The notes: generated by a model not told the origin, from the letters alone. 64,000 bases of DNA from Tateyamaria sp. Alg231-49 (GCF_900143535.1 NZ_FRFA01000001.1:462387-526386), one strand, 5' to 3'; numbered from the stretch's first letter, positions 1 to 8,938 are shown. A program made the numbers and translations.

Positions 1-124
1 CTTTGCTATACCGGCGCCGCAAAAACGACGTCGCCCCAGCAAAGGTCAACTCAAATGACGGCCCCTTTAAATCGGTGCGCGTAAACGCGTGGTCCATCTC
101 GTTCTTTGCATCTTCCAAAGCCAT
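1..124 (-). CDS. Agmatinase-like ureohydrolase, N-terminal fragment (runs off window)
   Basis: An open frame on the minus strand starts with ATG at 122-124 and continues past the left edge without a stop. About 41 residues are visible: they begin MALEDAKNEMDHAFTRTDL and include FAGATSFLRRRYSK. This N-terminus resembles the agmatinase/SpeB-type ureohydrolases common in Rhodobacteraceae, which hydrolyse agmatine or a related guanidino compound to urea and an amine with a binuclear Mn site. None of the catalytic His/Asp motifs lie inside the window, so the call rests on N-terminal resemblance recalled from the family. A GAAGGA ribosome-binding-like stretch lies about 12 nt upstream, a little far. 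The neighbouring M20 amidohydrolase on the same strand fits a shared nitrogen-scavenging role. Confidence 0.6.
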   Translation of the reverse strand, partial: MALEDAKNEMDHAFTRTDLKGPSFELTFAGATSFLRRRYSK

Positions 125-149
125 ATGGTCAGGCGTCCTTCATCTTCTC

Positions 150-198
150 TGATTCAAAAAAATCCCGGGGGAGGCGAAGCCGGGGGCAGAGCCCCCAA
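150..198 (-). terminator. GC-rich terminator-like intergenic element, copy 1
   Basis: Directly after the M20 stop codon (read on the minus strand) lies GGGGGC-TCT-GCCCCC, then a second G/C-rich inverted stretch, then CCCCCGGGATTTTTTT. This is a hairpin followed by a T tract, as in an intrinsic terminator. The tail (CCCCCG..ATTTTT..CAGA.GAAG) is shared with the element at 40359-40412, so it is probably a repeated family element and not only a local terminator. Confidence 0.65.
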
Positions 199-1362
199 TC
201 AGGCGCGCGGTTGCGCTGTTTCGACCAGGCGGGCAAAGAACGACGCCCCAATCGGAGCAATCTCGTCATTGAAGTTGTACATGGGGTGGTGCACGCCCGC
301 CCCGTCGCCCTGCCCCAGCATCAGGTAAGCACCCGGTCGGGCCTCGAGCATGTATGAAAAATCTTCTGCTCCCATTACGGGCGTTATTGCGTCATCCACA
401 CCGTCGGCACCTGCAACATCCGCCGCAACGCGCGTGGCAAAAGCCGCCTTGTCCGCATCATTCACAGTGGGCGGATAGCCATACTCGATCTCAAGCACCG
501 CTTCACAGCCATAGCCTGCCGCAACGCCGGCCACGACCTCCTCCATCCGGCGCGCCACCATAGCCTGAACCTCTTTGTCAAAGGTGCGGATGGTGCCGTT
601 GATATAGGCCGTCTCGGGGATCACATTGTCTGTCGTGCCGGTATGGATTTGCGTTGCCGAAATGACCAGCGTGCCTGCCGTGTTGTGATTGCGGCTCACA
701 ATGGTTTGCAGGGCCGTGACAATGCCACAGGCCGCTACCACCGGATCGACGCAATCATAGGGGCGCGCGCCGTGCCCGCCCTTGCCTGTGATGTTGATAT
801 GGAAAGTGTCAGCGGCTGCCATGATCGGGCCGGCTGTTGTGTGGAACTTGCCAAAATCCTTTCCGGGCGCGTTGTGGATGGCATAGACCTCGCCGATGTC
901 GAACTTGTCCATGATGCCCTCCTGCACCATGACCTCACCGCCGCCACCGGCCTCTTCCGCAGGTTGGAAAATCAACGCAACTTTGCCACTGAAATTGCGC
1001 GTTTCAGCAAGATAAGTCGCCGCGCCCAAAAGCATCGCGGTATGCCCGTCATGGCCACAAGCATGCATCTGACCGGGATGGGTCGAGGCGTATTCAACCC
1101 CTGTCTCCTCCGTGATCGGCAAAGCATCAAAATCTGCGCGCAAGCCGATCGTCGGACCGTCACCAACCCCTTCAATGATCGCCACAATACCTGTCTGCGC
1201 AATCCCATCATGGATCGCATCCACCCCGATTTCTTCCAGCCGTTCTTTGATAAAGGCTGACGTCTTTGGGCAGTCAAAAGACAACTCGGGGATCGTGTGC
1301 AGATGCTGGCGCCACGCGGCCATTTCGGGGCCGAGATCGCCAATGCGGTTGATGATTGCCAT
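199..1362 (-). CDS. M20 family amidohydrolase (hippurate hydrolase / N-acyl amino acid deacylase type)
   Basis: This 387-residue cytoplasmic metallopeptidase-fold hydrolase probably releases a carboxylate from an N-acyl amino acid or related amide. The M20D motifs are visible: RADFDALP (75-82), H100-A-C102-G-H104 with the metal-binding Cys, FQPAEEAG (132-139) with the catalytic Glu pair, His163, and a C-terminal MGAEDFSYM segment with a conserved Glu. The central dimerisation domain (about 180-290) contains GKGGHGARP. I chose ATG at 1362 because GAGGAG lies 10 nt upstream; an upstream in-frame start at 1392 would run into the divergent mazG region. The exact substrate is not readable from sequence. 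It is transcribed toward the agmatinase-like gene, with a terminator-like element between them. Confidence 0.9.
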   Translation of the reverse strand: MAIINRIGDLGPEMAAWRQHLHTIPELSFDCPKTSAFIKERLEEIGVDAIHDGIAQTGIVAIIEGVGDGPTIGLRADFDALPITEETGVEYASTHPGQMHACGHDGHTAMLLGAATYLAETRNFSGKVALIFQPAEEAGGGGEVMVQEGIMDKFDIGEVYAIHNAPGKDFGKFHTTAGPIMAAADTFHINITGKGGHGARPYDCVDPVVAACGIVTALQTIVSRNHNTAGTLVISATQIHTGTTDNVIPETAYINGTIRTFDKEVQAMVARRMEEVVAGVAAGYGCEAVLEIEYGYPPTVNDADKAAFATRVAADVAGADGVDDAITPVMGAEDFSYMLEARPGAYLMLGQGDGAGVHHPMYNFNDEIAPIGASFFARLVETAQPRA

Positions 1363-1425
1363 GGGTGGACTCCTCGCTGACAGATGCGTCACATGTCAGC
1401 AAACGCGAAACCCGAAAGGCTTGCA

Positions 1426-2247
1426 ATGGCTCAGGACCTGATTAACGACCAAACTGCCGGGATCGAGCGGCTTTTGGAGATTATGCGCCGCTTGCGTGAC
1501 CCCAAAACAGGCTGCCCTTGGGACATCGAACAGACATTTCAGACCATTGCGCCCTACACCATCGAAGAAGCTTATGAGGTAGCAGACGCCATTGAGCGGC
1601 AGGATTGGTCCGAATTAGAGGGCGAATTGGGTGATCTGCTGCTGCAATCTGTCTATCACACCGCCATCGGCGAAGAGGCCGGGCATTTTTCGTTTCAATC
1701 CGTCGTGACTAACATCTCTGACAAGATGGTTGCGCGTCACCCGCACGTGTTTGGCGACGAAAGCCGGGATAAATCCGCCGATCAGCAAACCCGCGACTGG
1801 GAGGCGATCAAAGCCACAGAGCGCGCGGGAAAAGCACAAAAAGGCACACTCGACGGGATCGCGATGAACCTTCCCGCCCTCCTGCGCGCCCACAAGCTGC
1901 AAAAGCGCGCCGCGCGGGTCGGGTTTGACTGGCCCGACACGTCTCACGTTCTTGACAAGATTGTTGAAGAGGCGGGCGAATTGGTTGAGGCGCGCGATAC
2001 CATGGACCACGAGGATATGGTGGATGAAATGGGCGATCTGCTGTTCGTGATGGCCAACCTTGCCCGCCATCTCAACATCGACCCCGAAGAAGCGCTCAGG
2101 CGGACCAATGCCAAGTTCACCCGCCGCTTTGGTGCAATCGAAGACGCGCTGGCCAAGCGCGGAAAACGACCTGAAGACAGCGACTTGAAGGAGATGGACG
2201 CGCTTTGGGACGAGGTCAAAGCACGAGAAAAGGCCGCCAAGGGCTAA
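1426..2247 (+). CDS. mazG: Nucleoside triphosphate pyrophosphohydrolase MazG
   Basis: This cytoplasmic house-cleaning enzyme hydrolyses NTPs to NMP and pyrophosphate. Two tandem MazG domains are present: the first carries CPWDIEQTFQTIAPYTIEEAYEV-type sequence near the N-terminus with EExxE metal ligands and ELGDLLLQ, the second carries a KIVEEAGELVEA stretch and DEMGDLLF. At 273 residues it matches two-domain bacterial MazG. An in-frame ATG at 1384 exists, but the ATG at 1426 (GAAAGG just upstream) fits the family N-terminus better. It diverges from the M20 gene and is followed after 75 nt by the nucleoside hydrolase, so both may serve nucleotide turnover. Confidence 0.92.
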   Translation: MAQDLINDQTAGIERLLEIMRRLRDPKTGCPWDIEQTFQTIAPYTIEEAYEVADAIERQDWSELEGELGDLLLQSVYHTAIGEEAGHFSFQSVVTNISDKMVARHPHVFGDESRDKSADQQTRDWEAIKATERAGKAQKGTLDGIAMNLPALLRAHKLQKRAARVGFDWPDTSHVLDKIVEEAGELVEARDTMDHEDMVDEMGDLLFVMANLARHLNIDPEEALRRTNAKFTRRFGAIEDALAKRGKRPEDSDLKEMDALWDEVKAREKAAKG

Positions 2248-2322
2248 CGGCGCTGGATGGCGCAATCTGGACAAGCCGGTGCAAATCCCCCACACGACTC
2301 ACAAAAATCGCAGGAGACAAAC

Positions 2323-3264
2323 GTGGCCCCCCGTAAAATCATCATCGACACTGATCCCGGTCAGGATGACGCCGTAGCGATCCTCCTTGCTCTGGCGAGC
2401 CCCGAAGAGATCGAGGTGGTTGGCATTACCTCTGTTGCTGGCAACGTGCCACTTGCGTTGACAACAAAAAATGCTCTTATGATCTGTGAGTTGGCGGGCA
2501 AAGCTGATGTACCGGTCCATTCAGGCTGCGACCGGCCCATGGGGCGCGAACTGGTCACAGCCGAATACGTGCATGGCGCGACCGGAATGGATGGACCTGA
2601 CCTACCAGACCCCACAATGCCGCTTCAGGAGCAGCATGGCGTCGACTTCATCATCGACACTCTGCGCAGCAATCCTCCCAGGACGATTACGCTTTGCCCC
2701 CTTGGCCCGCTGACCAATATCGCCACCGCTTTGGAAAAGGCACCAGACATTGCGGAACGTGTGCACCAAATCGTTCTGATGGGCGGCGCCTATTTCGAGG
2801 TCGGCAATGTGACCCCAGCAGCGGAGTTCAACATTTACGTCGACCCCCAAGCTGCGGAAATTGTGTTTAAATCTGGGATTGATATCGTCGTCATGCCCCT
2901 TGATGTAACCCACAAAGCGCTGGTGACCAAAGAACGCAACACGGCCTTTCGTGCCATTGGCAATGCGGCCGGAACTGCGGTCGCTCAAATGACAGATTTT
3001 TTTGAACGCTTTGATCGTGAAAAATACGGGAGCCCCGGCGCGCCGCTGCATGATCCTTGCGTGACCGCCTATTTGATTCGACCTGATCTGTTTTCAGGCC
3101 GACATGTGAATGTAGAGATCGAAACCTCTTCAGAACTCACCATGGGCATGACGGTCGCCGACTGGTGGGGCGTGACAGATCGCACCCCCAACGCGACATT
3201 CATGGGCTCCGTGGATGCAGACGGGTTTTTTGCGCTCCTGACTGAACGTTTGGCCCAGTTGTGA
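2323..3264 (+). CDS. Inosine-uridine preferring nucleoside hydrolase
   Basis: A ribohydrolase of the IU-nucleoside hydrolase family, which cleaves ribonucleosides to base and ribose. The diagnostic Ca-binding motif DTDPGQDD sits at residues 9-16. MGGAYFEVGNVTPAAEFNIY supplies the Asn/Glu ribose-binding residues, and HDPC near residue 250 supplies another conserved His/Asp pair. I chose the GTG at 2323 because AGGAGA ends 5 nt upstream and the resulting 313 residues match the family; an ATG at 2257 would add 22 non-conserved residues. The stop overlaps the GTG start of the next gene (GTGA), so the two are probably translationally coupled. Confidence 0.93.
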   Translation: MAPRKIIIDTDPGQDDAVAILLALASPEEIEVVGITSVAGNVPLALTTKNALMICELAGKADVPVHSGCDRPMGRELVTAEYVHGATGMDGPDLPDPTMPLQEQHGVDFIIDTLRSNPPRTITLCPLGPLTNIATALEKAPDIAERVHQIVLMGGAYFEVGNVTPAAEFNIYVDPQAAEIVFKSGIDIVVMPLDVTHKALVTKERNTAFRAIGNAAGTAVAQMTDFFERFDREKYGSPGAPLHDPCVTAYLIRPDLFSGRHVNVEIETSSELTMGMTVADWWGVTDRTPNATFMGSVDADGFFALLTERLAQL

Positions 3265-3767
3265 GCCTTGTGGTGCCCTATGACGGCACCTGGCCGATCA
3301 GGGCGGACGAAGAAATGCAGCGTTGGCGGGAAGCCGTGGAGGGCCTGATCACGGTGCACCACATCGGATCAACCTCTGTGCCCGGACTGCCTGCCAAGCC
3401 CATTCTAGATCTTCTGCCTGTCTTTGCCGATGAGGCTGCCGCTGATGCCAGTCGCGCTGCCCTTGAGGTCTTGGGCTATGAATGGATGGGCGCCTTTGGC
3501 CTTGAAGGACGACGTTATTGCCGCCGCATTGACCCTCAATCAGGCGACCGGCAGGTCCACGCCCACGCCTATGTGCAAGGGCACGCAGATATCCGCCGTC
3601 ATCTGGCCTTTCGTGATGCCTTACGTGCCAACGCGTCCTTGCGGGCGGCTTACGCCTCTGTCAAAGGCGCGTGTGCGGCGCGCCACCCCGAAGGCGGTGA
3701 AGCCTATGGAACATGCAAATCCGCATGGATCAGCAAGACGGAAAGCCGCGCATTGGAGCGTTATTGA
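3261..3767 (+). CDS. GrpB/UPF0157 family protein (nucleotidyltransferase fold)
   Basis: A 168-residue GrpB-like protein. The hallmark is the HHIGSTSVPGLPAKPILDL block near residues 34-53, which resembles the nucleotidyltransferase signature with a following acidic residue. Members are often found alone or fused to dephospho-CoA kinase, and the substrate is unknown. The GTG start overlaps the nucleoside hydrolase stop and its own stop overlaps the next ATG (TGATG), placing it in a tight three-gene unit. Family identity is clear but function is not. Confidence 0.85.
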   Translation: MSLVVPYDGTWPIRADEEMQRWREAVEGLITVHHIGSTSVPGLPAKPILDLLPVFADEAAADASRAALEVLGYEWMGAFGLEGRRYCRRIDPQSGDRQVHAHAYVQGHADIRRHLAFRDALRANASLRAAYASVKGACAARHPEGGEAYGTCKSAWISKTESRALERY

Positions 3768-4216
3768 TGAGTGCCGCCCTCACCCTCGCCAACCTTGACC
3801 ATCTCGATCGCCTGTTGCCACTGGTGGCGGCCTTCCACGCCGAGGCGGGAATAGAAACATCAGAACAACAGCGCGCCGATGGCATTACGCCCTTGTTGGA
3901 AGGTAGCCCACATGGTGCCGCCTATCTTATCGGGCCACCCCGCGCGCCGATTGGCTATATCGTTGTGTCCTTTGGCTGGTCGCTTGAATTCGGCGGCATG
4001 GACGGGTTTGTTGACGAACTGTTTATCCGTCCGGGCGTGCGCGGGCGCGGTGTCGCCAGCGAAGTTCTCATCGCCCTGCCCCGCGCACTGGCTGACGTTG
4101 GCCTCAAGGCGCTGCATCTGGAGGTCAGCAAAGAGAACGCCAGCGCGCAGCGTTTGTATACCCGCGCCGGGTTCGGTCTGCGGACCGGGTATCACCTGAT
4201 GACACGCACCTTCTAG
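3767..4216 (+). CDS. GNAT family N-acetyltransferase
   Basis: A 149-residue acetyl-CoA-dependent acyltransferase. The central beta strand and acetyl-CoA loop are visible as DELFIRPGVRGRGVASEVL, followed by LHLEVSKENASAQRLYTRAGF, the usual motif A/B region. The ATG at 3767 overlaps the GrpB-like stop and has GGAGCG about 7 nt upstream; the longer frame opening at 3713 lies within the upstream gene and is unlikely to be used. The acceptor substrate cannot be assigned. Confidence 0.87.
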   Translation: MSAALTLANLDHLDRLLPLVAAFHAEAGIETSEQQRADGITPLLEGSPHGAAYLIGPPRAPIGYIVVSFGWSLEFGGMDGFVDELFIRPGVRGRGVASEVLIALPRALADVGLKALHLEVSKENASAQRLYTRAGFGLRTGYHLMTRTF

Positions 4217-4249
4217 GCAAGGCTGGCGATCCGCCCTATGTGAAGAGGC

Positions 4250-5641
4250 ATGAGCTTGCATATCCCCTTTGATAACTCTTACGCCGCCCTGCCGGATGCC
4301 TTTTACACCCGGCTGGACCCAACGCCTGTGTCCAAACCGCAGATGTTGGCTTGGAATGACGCCCTTGCCAGCGATCTCGGGATCACCGGTTCGGATGCAA
4401 CAGTCTTTGCCGGAAACATTGTGCCCAAGGGTGCGGCACCGCTGGCTCAGCTGTATGCGGGGCATCAGTTCGGCAATTACAATCCGCAACTCGGGGATGG
4501 GCGTGCCATTCTGTTGGGCGAGGTGATCGACAAATCTGGCACGCGGCGCGACATCCAACTGAAAGGCTCCGGGCCGACACCTTATTCGCGTATGGGTGAC
4601 GGGCGCGCATGGCTCGGCCCAGTCCTGCGCGAATATGTGGTGAGCGAGGCAATGCATGCCCTGAGCATCCCCACCAGCCGCGCATTGGCTGCCGTCGCCA
4701 CAGGCGATCCGGTCTACCGTGAACAAGGCGCATTGCCGGGCGCGGTGCTAACCCGCGTAGCCGCAAGCCACCTGCGCGTTGGCACATTTCAGGTCTTTGC
4801 CCATCGCGGTCACATCGACGAATTGCGCACCCTCGCTGACTACGCCATCGCGCGCCACTGGCCGGACGCGGACGGGCCCATGGGCTTGCTGTCAGCAGTC
4901 TGCGCGGCGCAAGCCGAACTGATTGCCGCATGGATGTCTGTTGGTTTTATCCACGGGGTGATGAACACCGACAATTGCACCATCTCAGGTGAAACCATCG
5001 ACTATGGCCCCTGCGCCTTTATGGACGCCTACACCGAAGGGCGCGTGTTCTCTTCAATCGACCAGATGGGCCGCTACGCTTATGGCAACCAACCGCGCAT
5101 TGCGGTGTGGAACATGGCGCAACTGGCCACGGCCCTCATTCAACTGTTTGAGGACAAGGATAAGGCCGTCGAAGACGCCACGGCCATCGTGCACGCCATG
5201 CCCAATCAGTTGCAGGCCGCCTGGCTGCGCCGTTTTGGGGCCAAGATCGGGCTAAATAGCGCCACTGCCGACCACCAACCTTTGATCGAAGAATTACTTG
5301 CTTTGATGCAGACTGATGGTGCGGACTTTACCAACACTTTCGCCGCGCTTGGCACGGACAGCGCGCGGGATCAGTTCAGCGACCGCGACGCTTTTGATGC
5401 TTGGGCGCAGCGCTGGCAGGCGACAAACCCCGATATTAATCTGATGGCACGCACCAACCCGCAGATCATTCCGCGCAATCACCGGATCGAGGCGATGATC
5501 GAGGCCGCCGTGGCTGGGGATATGGGTCCGTTCGAACGGTTGACCAAAGCACTCGCAACCCCGTTCCGAGCCACAGACCCAGACCTGCACCGCCCGCCAA
5601 ACACAGACGAAATCGTACCGGCCACGTTCTGCGGCACTTAA
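4250..5641 (+). CDS. selO: Protein adenylyltransferase SelO (YdiU family)
   Basis: A pseudokinase-fold enzyme that transfers AMP to hydroxyl side chains of target proteins in the redox stress response. Family blocks are visible: the N-terminal LAQLYAGHQFGNYNPQLGDG, QLKGSGPTPYSR, GDGRAWLGPVLREYVVSEAM, and HGVMNTDN with the metal-binding Asn/Asp. It ends in FCGT, the C-terminal Cys-containing tail that replaces selenocysteine in bacterial SelO. Its 463 residues are near the usual bacterial length. The stop codon overlaps the stop of the convergent transporter gene. Confidence 0.95.
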   Translation: MSLHIPFDNSYAALPDAFYTRLDPTPVSKPQMLAWNDALASDLGITGSDATVFAGNIVPKGAAPLAQLYAGHQFGNYNPQLGDGRAILLGEVIDKSGTRRDIQLKGSGPTPYSRMGDGRAWLGPVLREYVVSEAMHALSIPTSRALAAVATGDPVYREQGALPGAVLTRVAASHLRVGTFQVFAHRGHIDELRTLADYAIARHWPDADGPMGLLSAVCAAQAELIAAWMSVGFIHGVMNTDNCTISGETIDYGPCAFMDAYTEGRVFSSIDQMGRYAYGNQPRIAVWNMAQLATALIQLFEDKDKAVEDATAIVHAMPNQLQAAWLRRFGAKIGLNSATADHQPLIEELLALMQTDGADFTNTFAALGTDSARDQFSDRDAFDAWAQRWQATNPDINLMARTNPQIIPRNHRIEAMIEAAVAGDMGPFERLTKALATPFRATDPDLHRPPNTDEIVPATFCGT

Positions 5642-6522
5642 CGACGGTTGATCAGCACAAGTCCTACAGCGACCAATCCAAGGGCCGCCCAGATGTTCAG
5701 CCCAATCTGTTCGCCTAGGATCAACCACCCCAACAGCACCGAAAATACCGGTGAGAGAAAGCTGAACGAGGCCACGCCAGAGGCTGGATATATCTTGAGC
5801 AGCCAGAACCAGAACAAGAACCCAAAGCTCGCGATTGCGATGATTTGATAGACAAGACCAGCCACATGCAGAGGCTCCAAATCGCGCACCAAGTCACCGA
5901 AAAACAGTGAAGCCACCAGCAAAAGGGGCGCTGAGATCAACAACTGCCATAGCAGTTGCTGAGCGGCGGGCACTGTACTCAGCGGCGTAATGCGCACGCA
6001 CAACGCAATACCTGCCCAACACATGCCCGCACCAATCGCGAGCAGATCCCCCGTCAGGCTGGCCTGCCCGCCACCACGGTCAGACATGGCCAAAATAACT
6101 CCGCCCATGGCAAGCGCCATGCCCAGGATACGCAGCGCTGACAACCGCTCGCCGGGTAACAATACGTGACTGGCCAACGCCAGCCAGATCGGCATTGCGT
6201 AAAACAAGATCGAAGTGCGCGATACGGTTGTGAGGTCCAGCGCCTTGAAAAGGAACGTAAATTCGATTGCGAACAAACAGCCTGCAATGACTGCGCCCAT
6301 ATGGGCGGGCTTTGGCAGGCTTAACGAAATCCCGCGCGCCCGCATCCAAATCACCAGCACCACCCCTGCCCCAGCTGATCGCAGCGCAGCCATGAACACA
6401 GGCTGAAATCCACCATTGGATACTTTTATCACCACCTGATTGAGCGCCAGATTCAGCGCAAAGGCGGTTAGGGCCACAGCACCGATCAGATCAATGTGAG
6501 ACTTGCGGTTCATAGAGCGCAC
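5638..6522 (-). CDS. EamA/DMT superfamily transporter
   Basis: An inner-membrane protein of about 294 residues with ten hydrophobic segments and two internally repeated EamA halves (the first ends near SFTFLFKALDLTT-like sequence, the second contains PAAQQLLWQLLISAPLLL). Family members export metabolites or amino acids; the substrate here is unknown. A GTG at 6522 with AAAGG nearby is the assumed start, and the ATG at 6513 is the alternative. It converges on selO with a 4-bp stop overlap and is divergent from the TerB-like gene. Confidence 0.85.
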   Translation of the reverse strand: MRSMNRKSHIDLIGAVALTAFALNLALNQVVIKVSNGGFQPVFMAALRSAGAGVVLVIWMRARGISLSLPKPAHMGAVIAGCLFAIEFTFLFKALDLTTVSRTSILFYAMPIWLALASHVLLPGERLSALRILGMALAMGGVILAMSDRGGGQASLTGDLLAIGAGMCWAGIALCVRITPLSTVPAAQQLLWQLLISAPLLLVASLFFGDLVRDLEPLHVAGLVYQIIAIASFGFLFWFWLLKIYPASGVASFSFLSPVFSVLLGWLILGEQIGLNIWAALGLVAVGLVLINRR

Positions 6523-6641
6523 TTGGCGCGGCCTTTGTCAGGGATGTCAATTGCCTGATAACTTTCCCCGCTGCCGGACAGCAATTTTGTGCAAAGATTT
6601 ACCAATACGATTCTATGCATTGATTAAAGGGAGAAAACCCA

Positions 6642-7502
6642 ATGAGCTTGATGAAGACCCTGGCCAAAGTGGCCATTGGCGTGGCGGTCGCAAAAGGCGC
6701 CAGCTCGATGATGAAAAGCCGAAGCGGTGCTCAGACAGCAGGAACCGATGCCGGGCTTGGCGGATTGCTAGGTGGGCTTGCAGGCGGTACCCAAGGCGGC
6801 GGCGCTGGATTGCAGGACATGCTTGGCGGGTTGATGGGTGGTGCGCAGAGTGGCGCCGGGGCGGCCGGTTTGCAGGACATGCTTGGTGGTCTCATGGGGG
6901 GTGCACAGGGTGGTACCGGTGGCCTTGGCGGCTTGCTTGAAAACCTTGGAGGCGCCGGCGGTGCGGGCGGTGGTTTGCAAGACATGCTGGGTGGGCTTGC
7001 TGGTAGTGCGGGCGCCGGTGGTCTGCTGGGTGCACTGGGTGGCGCCGTCGCGCAACGCCCCGAAAGCAACAACGCCAGCTTTGGCGAGGTCCTGAATTCG
7101 GCTTTTGATCAAACCCCACAAGAGGCCATCGAACCCTCCGCCGATCAAGAGGCCGCCGCGGCCCTGATGTTGCGCGCCATGATTCAGGCCGCGAAGTCCG
7201 ATGGCAAGCTGGATGACGGCGAACAAGAAAAACTAATGGGCCAACTGGGCGGCGACATTGACGACGGCGAGGCCGCGTTTTTGCGCACCGAAATGCAGCG
7301 CCCCGTGGATGTGAACGCACTTGTGGCCGATGTGCCGCGCGGCATGGGCCCGCAAGTCTATGCGATGTCCCTGCTTGCCATTGATCTGGATAGTCAGACC
7401 GAGGCGCAGTACCTGCATTCGCTGGCCCAAGGGCTTGGGATGGATGCTACATCCGTGAACGACGTGCACGCACAGCTTGGCGTGCCATCGCTTTATACCT
7501 GA
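6642..7502 (+). CDS. TerB/DUF533-type protein with glycine-rich repeat region
   Basis: This 286-residue protein has a short hydrophobic N-terminus (VAIGVAVAKGASSMM), a glycine-rich middle (about 35-140) with three copies of GLQDMLGGL, and a C-terminal helical TerB-like domain (about 165-286) containing AAALMLRAMIQAAKSDGKLDDGEQ-type sequence. That domain occurs in tellurite-resistance TerB and YebE-like inner-membrane-associated proteins; its biochemical role is unsettled. A good ribosome site (AAAGGGAG) precedes the ATG. A perfect 11-bp stem-loop follows the stop, so it is probably monocistronic. Confidence 0.8.
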   Translation: MSLMKTLAKVAIGVAVAKGASSMMKSRSGAQTAGTDAGLGGLLGGLAGGTQGGGAGLQDMLGGLMGGAQSGAGAAGLQDMLGGLMGGAQGGTGGLGGLLENLGGAGGAGGGLQDMLGGLAGSAGAGGLLGALGGAVAQRPESNNASFGEVLNSAFDQTPQEAIEPSADQEAAAALMLRAMIQAAKSDGKLDDGEQEKLMGQLGGDIDDGEAAFLRTEMQRPVDVNALVADVPRGMGPQVYAMSLLAIDLDSQTEAQYLHSLAQGLGMDATSVNDVHAQLGVPSLYT

Positions 7503-7930
7503 AAAGTCGGCTTTCTGGCTGAACGGGGCGGACAACGTGCCGCCCCGTTCGTCAAGGATGCCATGAGGAAGCGCCAAAATCTTGCGGATTGAGGCCTTGA
7601 GGACAAAGATGTCCTGCTAAAATTGTCCCCCCCACTCCCGGCGGCATTCAACTGGTATTCAAAGCGGTCAGAGGATCAGCAACGCGCGTCCCGTGCCCGG
7701 ACATAAAAAACTGGGATAAAGATTTGTGTGGAATGGGTGCTTAACCAGGCACAGCATCCATTTTTAAATTTCCTCGCCTCGGTCGACCAGGGCGCACGCC
7801 AACCGGTCGCAGACACATCACTGGTGAGCGATGTAAAAACCGAGTCACTTTGGTTTTTGCATCAGGGACGCATGACCTGCCCACCAAGAAATGCCGACAA
7901 AATTGCCGCATAAGTTGCAGTGGAATGGCA
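7503..7930. other. Intergenic region between the TerB-like gene and the AraC regulator
   Basis: These 428 bases separate two convergent genes. Apart from the stem-loop at 7521-7550, no reading frame has a convincing start, ribosome site or family resemblance. Confidence 0.6.
7521..7550. terminator. Perfect 11-bp stem-loop after the TerB-like gene
   Basis: GAACGGGGCGG and CCGCCCCGTTC form an 11-bp perfect stem around an 8-nt loop, 20 nt after the stop codon. There is no T tract, so it could be a Rho-dependent or 3'-protective hairpin more than a classical intrinsic terminator. Confidence 0.7.
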
Positions 7931-8938
7931 TCAATCTTTGCTGTGAGACTTTCGATGCTGCGCGCGATACTTGGAAGGCGATGTCCCGGCAACTTTTGCA
8001 AACGCGCGGGAAAAATTGGATGGGTCCGAATACCCAAGATCAAAGGCGATCTCCTCAGCGCTGCGATTGGATCTCTCCAATGCATTCTGAGCGTATTCAA
8101 TTTTCGCGGCCAACACTTCTTTCGTTGTTGTTGTGCCAAATTTTGCAAGCCGCCGAGACAGCGTTCTGGTGTTCAAATGAACCAATTGGGCGGCTTGTTC
8201 AGCACTTATGCCGCCCATCGGAACTTGCTGGCGCAACAGCGTACGAAAACTCGCCAAAAAGCTTGAATCGGAAACTTTATGCTGAATGGTCTCTGGTTTC
8301 TTGGTTGTTGGATGTGCAGATAGCGGAGTATTTAACCACTCCGACGGAAACTGGATCTTTGAGCCCATTTCATCGCCTTTTAAGACCTGAAAACGCGTCA
8401 TCGGCTTTGGTAGAACGCTTGGATCGCTCACAACAAGCGAGACATTGGTGCCATCCAACTGCTCTCCCACGGCAATTTCGATCATTGAGAGCTTTAGACT
8501 GATCATGAACCCGTCGTTTTGAGCCGGTAAGACCAGAGGTTTGAACCTTCGGCGCTCCCCAAACACAGCCATGTCGCCTCTGATATCCAAGAATGGCGTC
8601 ACTGAGGACGCCACTTGCGAGACAAGCGTCACATAAATGGTGAGCATTTCGCCAAGAGTTCTCGCGTCAGCCATCGCTTTTTGAATCATCGGCCAGCCTG
8701 TCGTGTCCAGACTGGCGCCTACCGTGGCGCAAAATGACTTGTCATTGGCGAAAATGGCACAGTTTTCAAGGAATTGGTGGATGACCATCACATGCACCGT
8801 CGACCCCGGCTGCTCGACCGCAGACACCGTCAGACCGGCGCTTTCGAGAACGGTTTCCGGATCAATACCCCGCGCAGTCAAGGCAGTCAGAATTGGTGCA
8901 ATGAGTTGCAATTGAACCAAAGGAAGCGAGTCGGACAC
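7931..8938 (-). CDS. AraC family transcriptional regulator (arabinose-binding-like N-terminal domain)
   Basis: A 335-residue cytoplasmic regulator. The N-terminal two thirds match the ligand-binding domain found in the OruR/ArgR-like AraC subgroup. The C-terminal roughly 100 residues form the double helix-turn-helix: HLNTRTLSRRLAKFG in the first and IAFDLGYSDPSNFSRAF in the second. It starts with GTG at 8938. It is divergent from the exported amidohydrolase operon (191 nt between starts), so it is the obvious candidate regulator of that operon; the inducer is unknown. A decayed AraC C-terminus lies at the other end of the same operon (13661-13861). Confidence 0.9.
   Translation of the reverse strand: MSDSLPLVQLQLIAPILTALTARGIDPETVLESAGLTVSAVEQPGSTVHVMVIHQFLENCAIFANDKSFCATVGASLDTTGWPMIQKAMADARTLGEMLTIYVTLVSQVASSVTPFLDIRGDMAVFGERRRFKPLVLPAQNDGFMISLKLSMIEIAVGEQLDGTNVSLVVSDPSVLPKPMTRFQVLKGDEMGSKIQFPSEWLNTPLSAHPTTKKPETIQHKVSDSSFLASFRTLLRQQVPMGGISAEQAAQLVHLNTRTLSRRLAKFGTTTTKEVLAAKIEYAQNALERSNRSAEEIAFDLGYSDPSNFSRAFAKVAGTSPSKYRAQHRKSHSKD

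Noticed and set aside
89-357. Two short plus-strand frames at the left edge
   Set aside because: They are antisense to the agmatinase-like start, the hairpin element and the M20 gene; Pro/Arg-rich shadow sequence.
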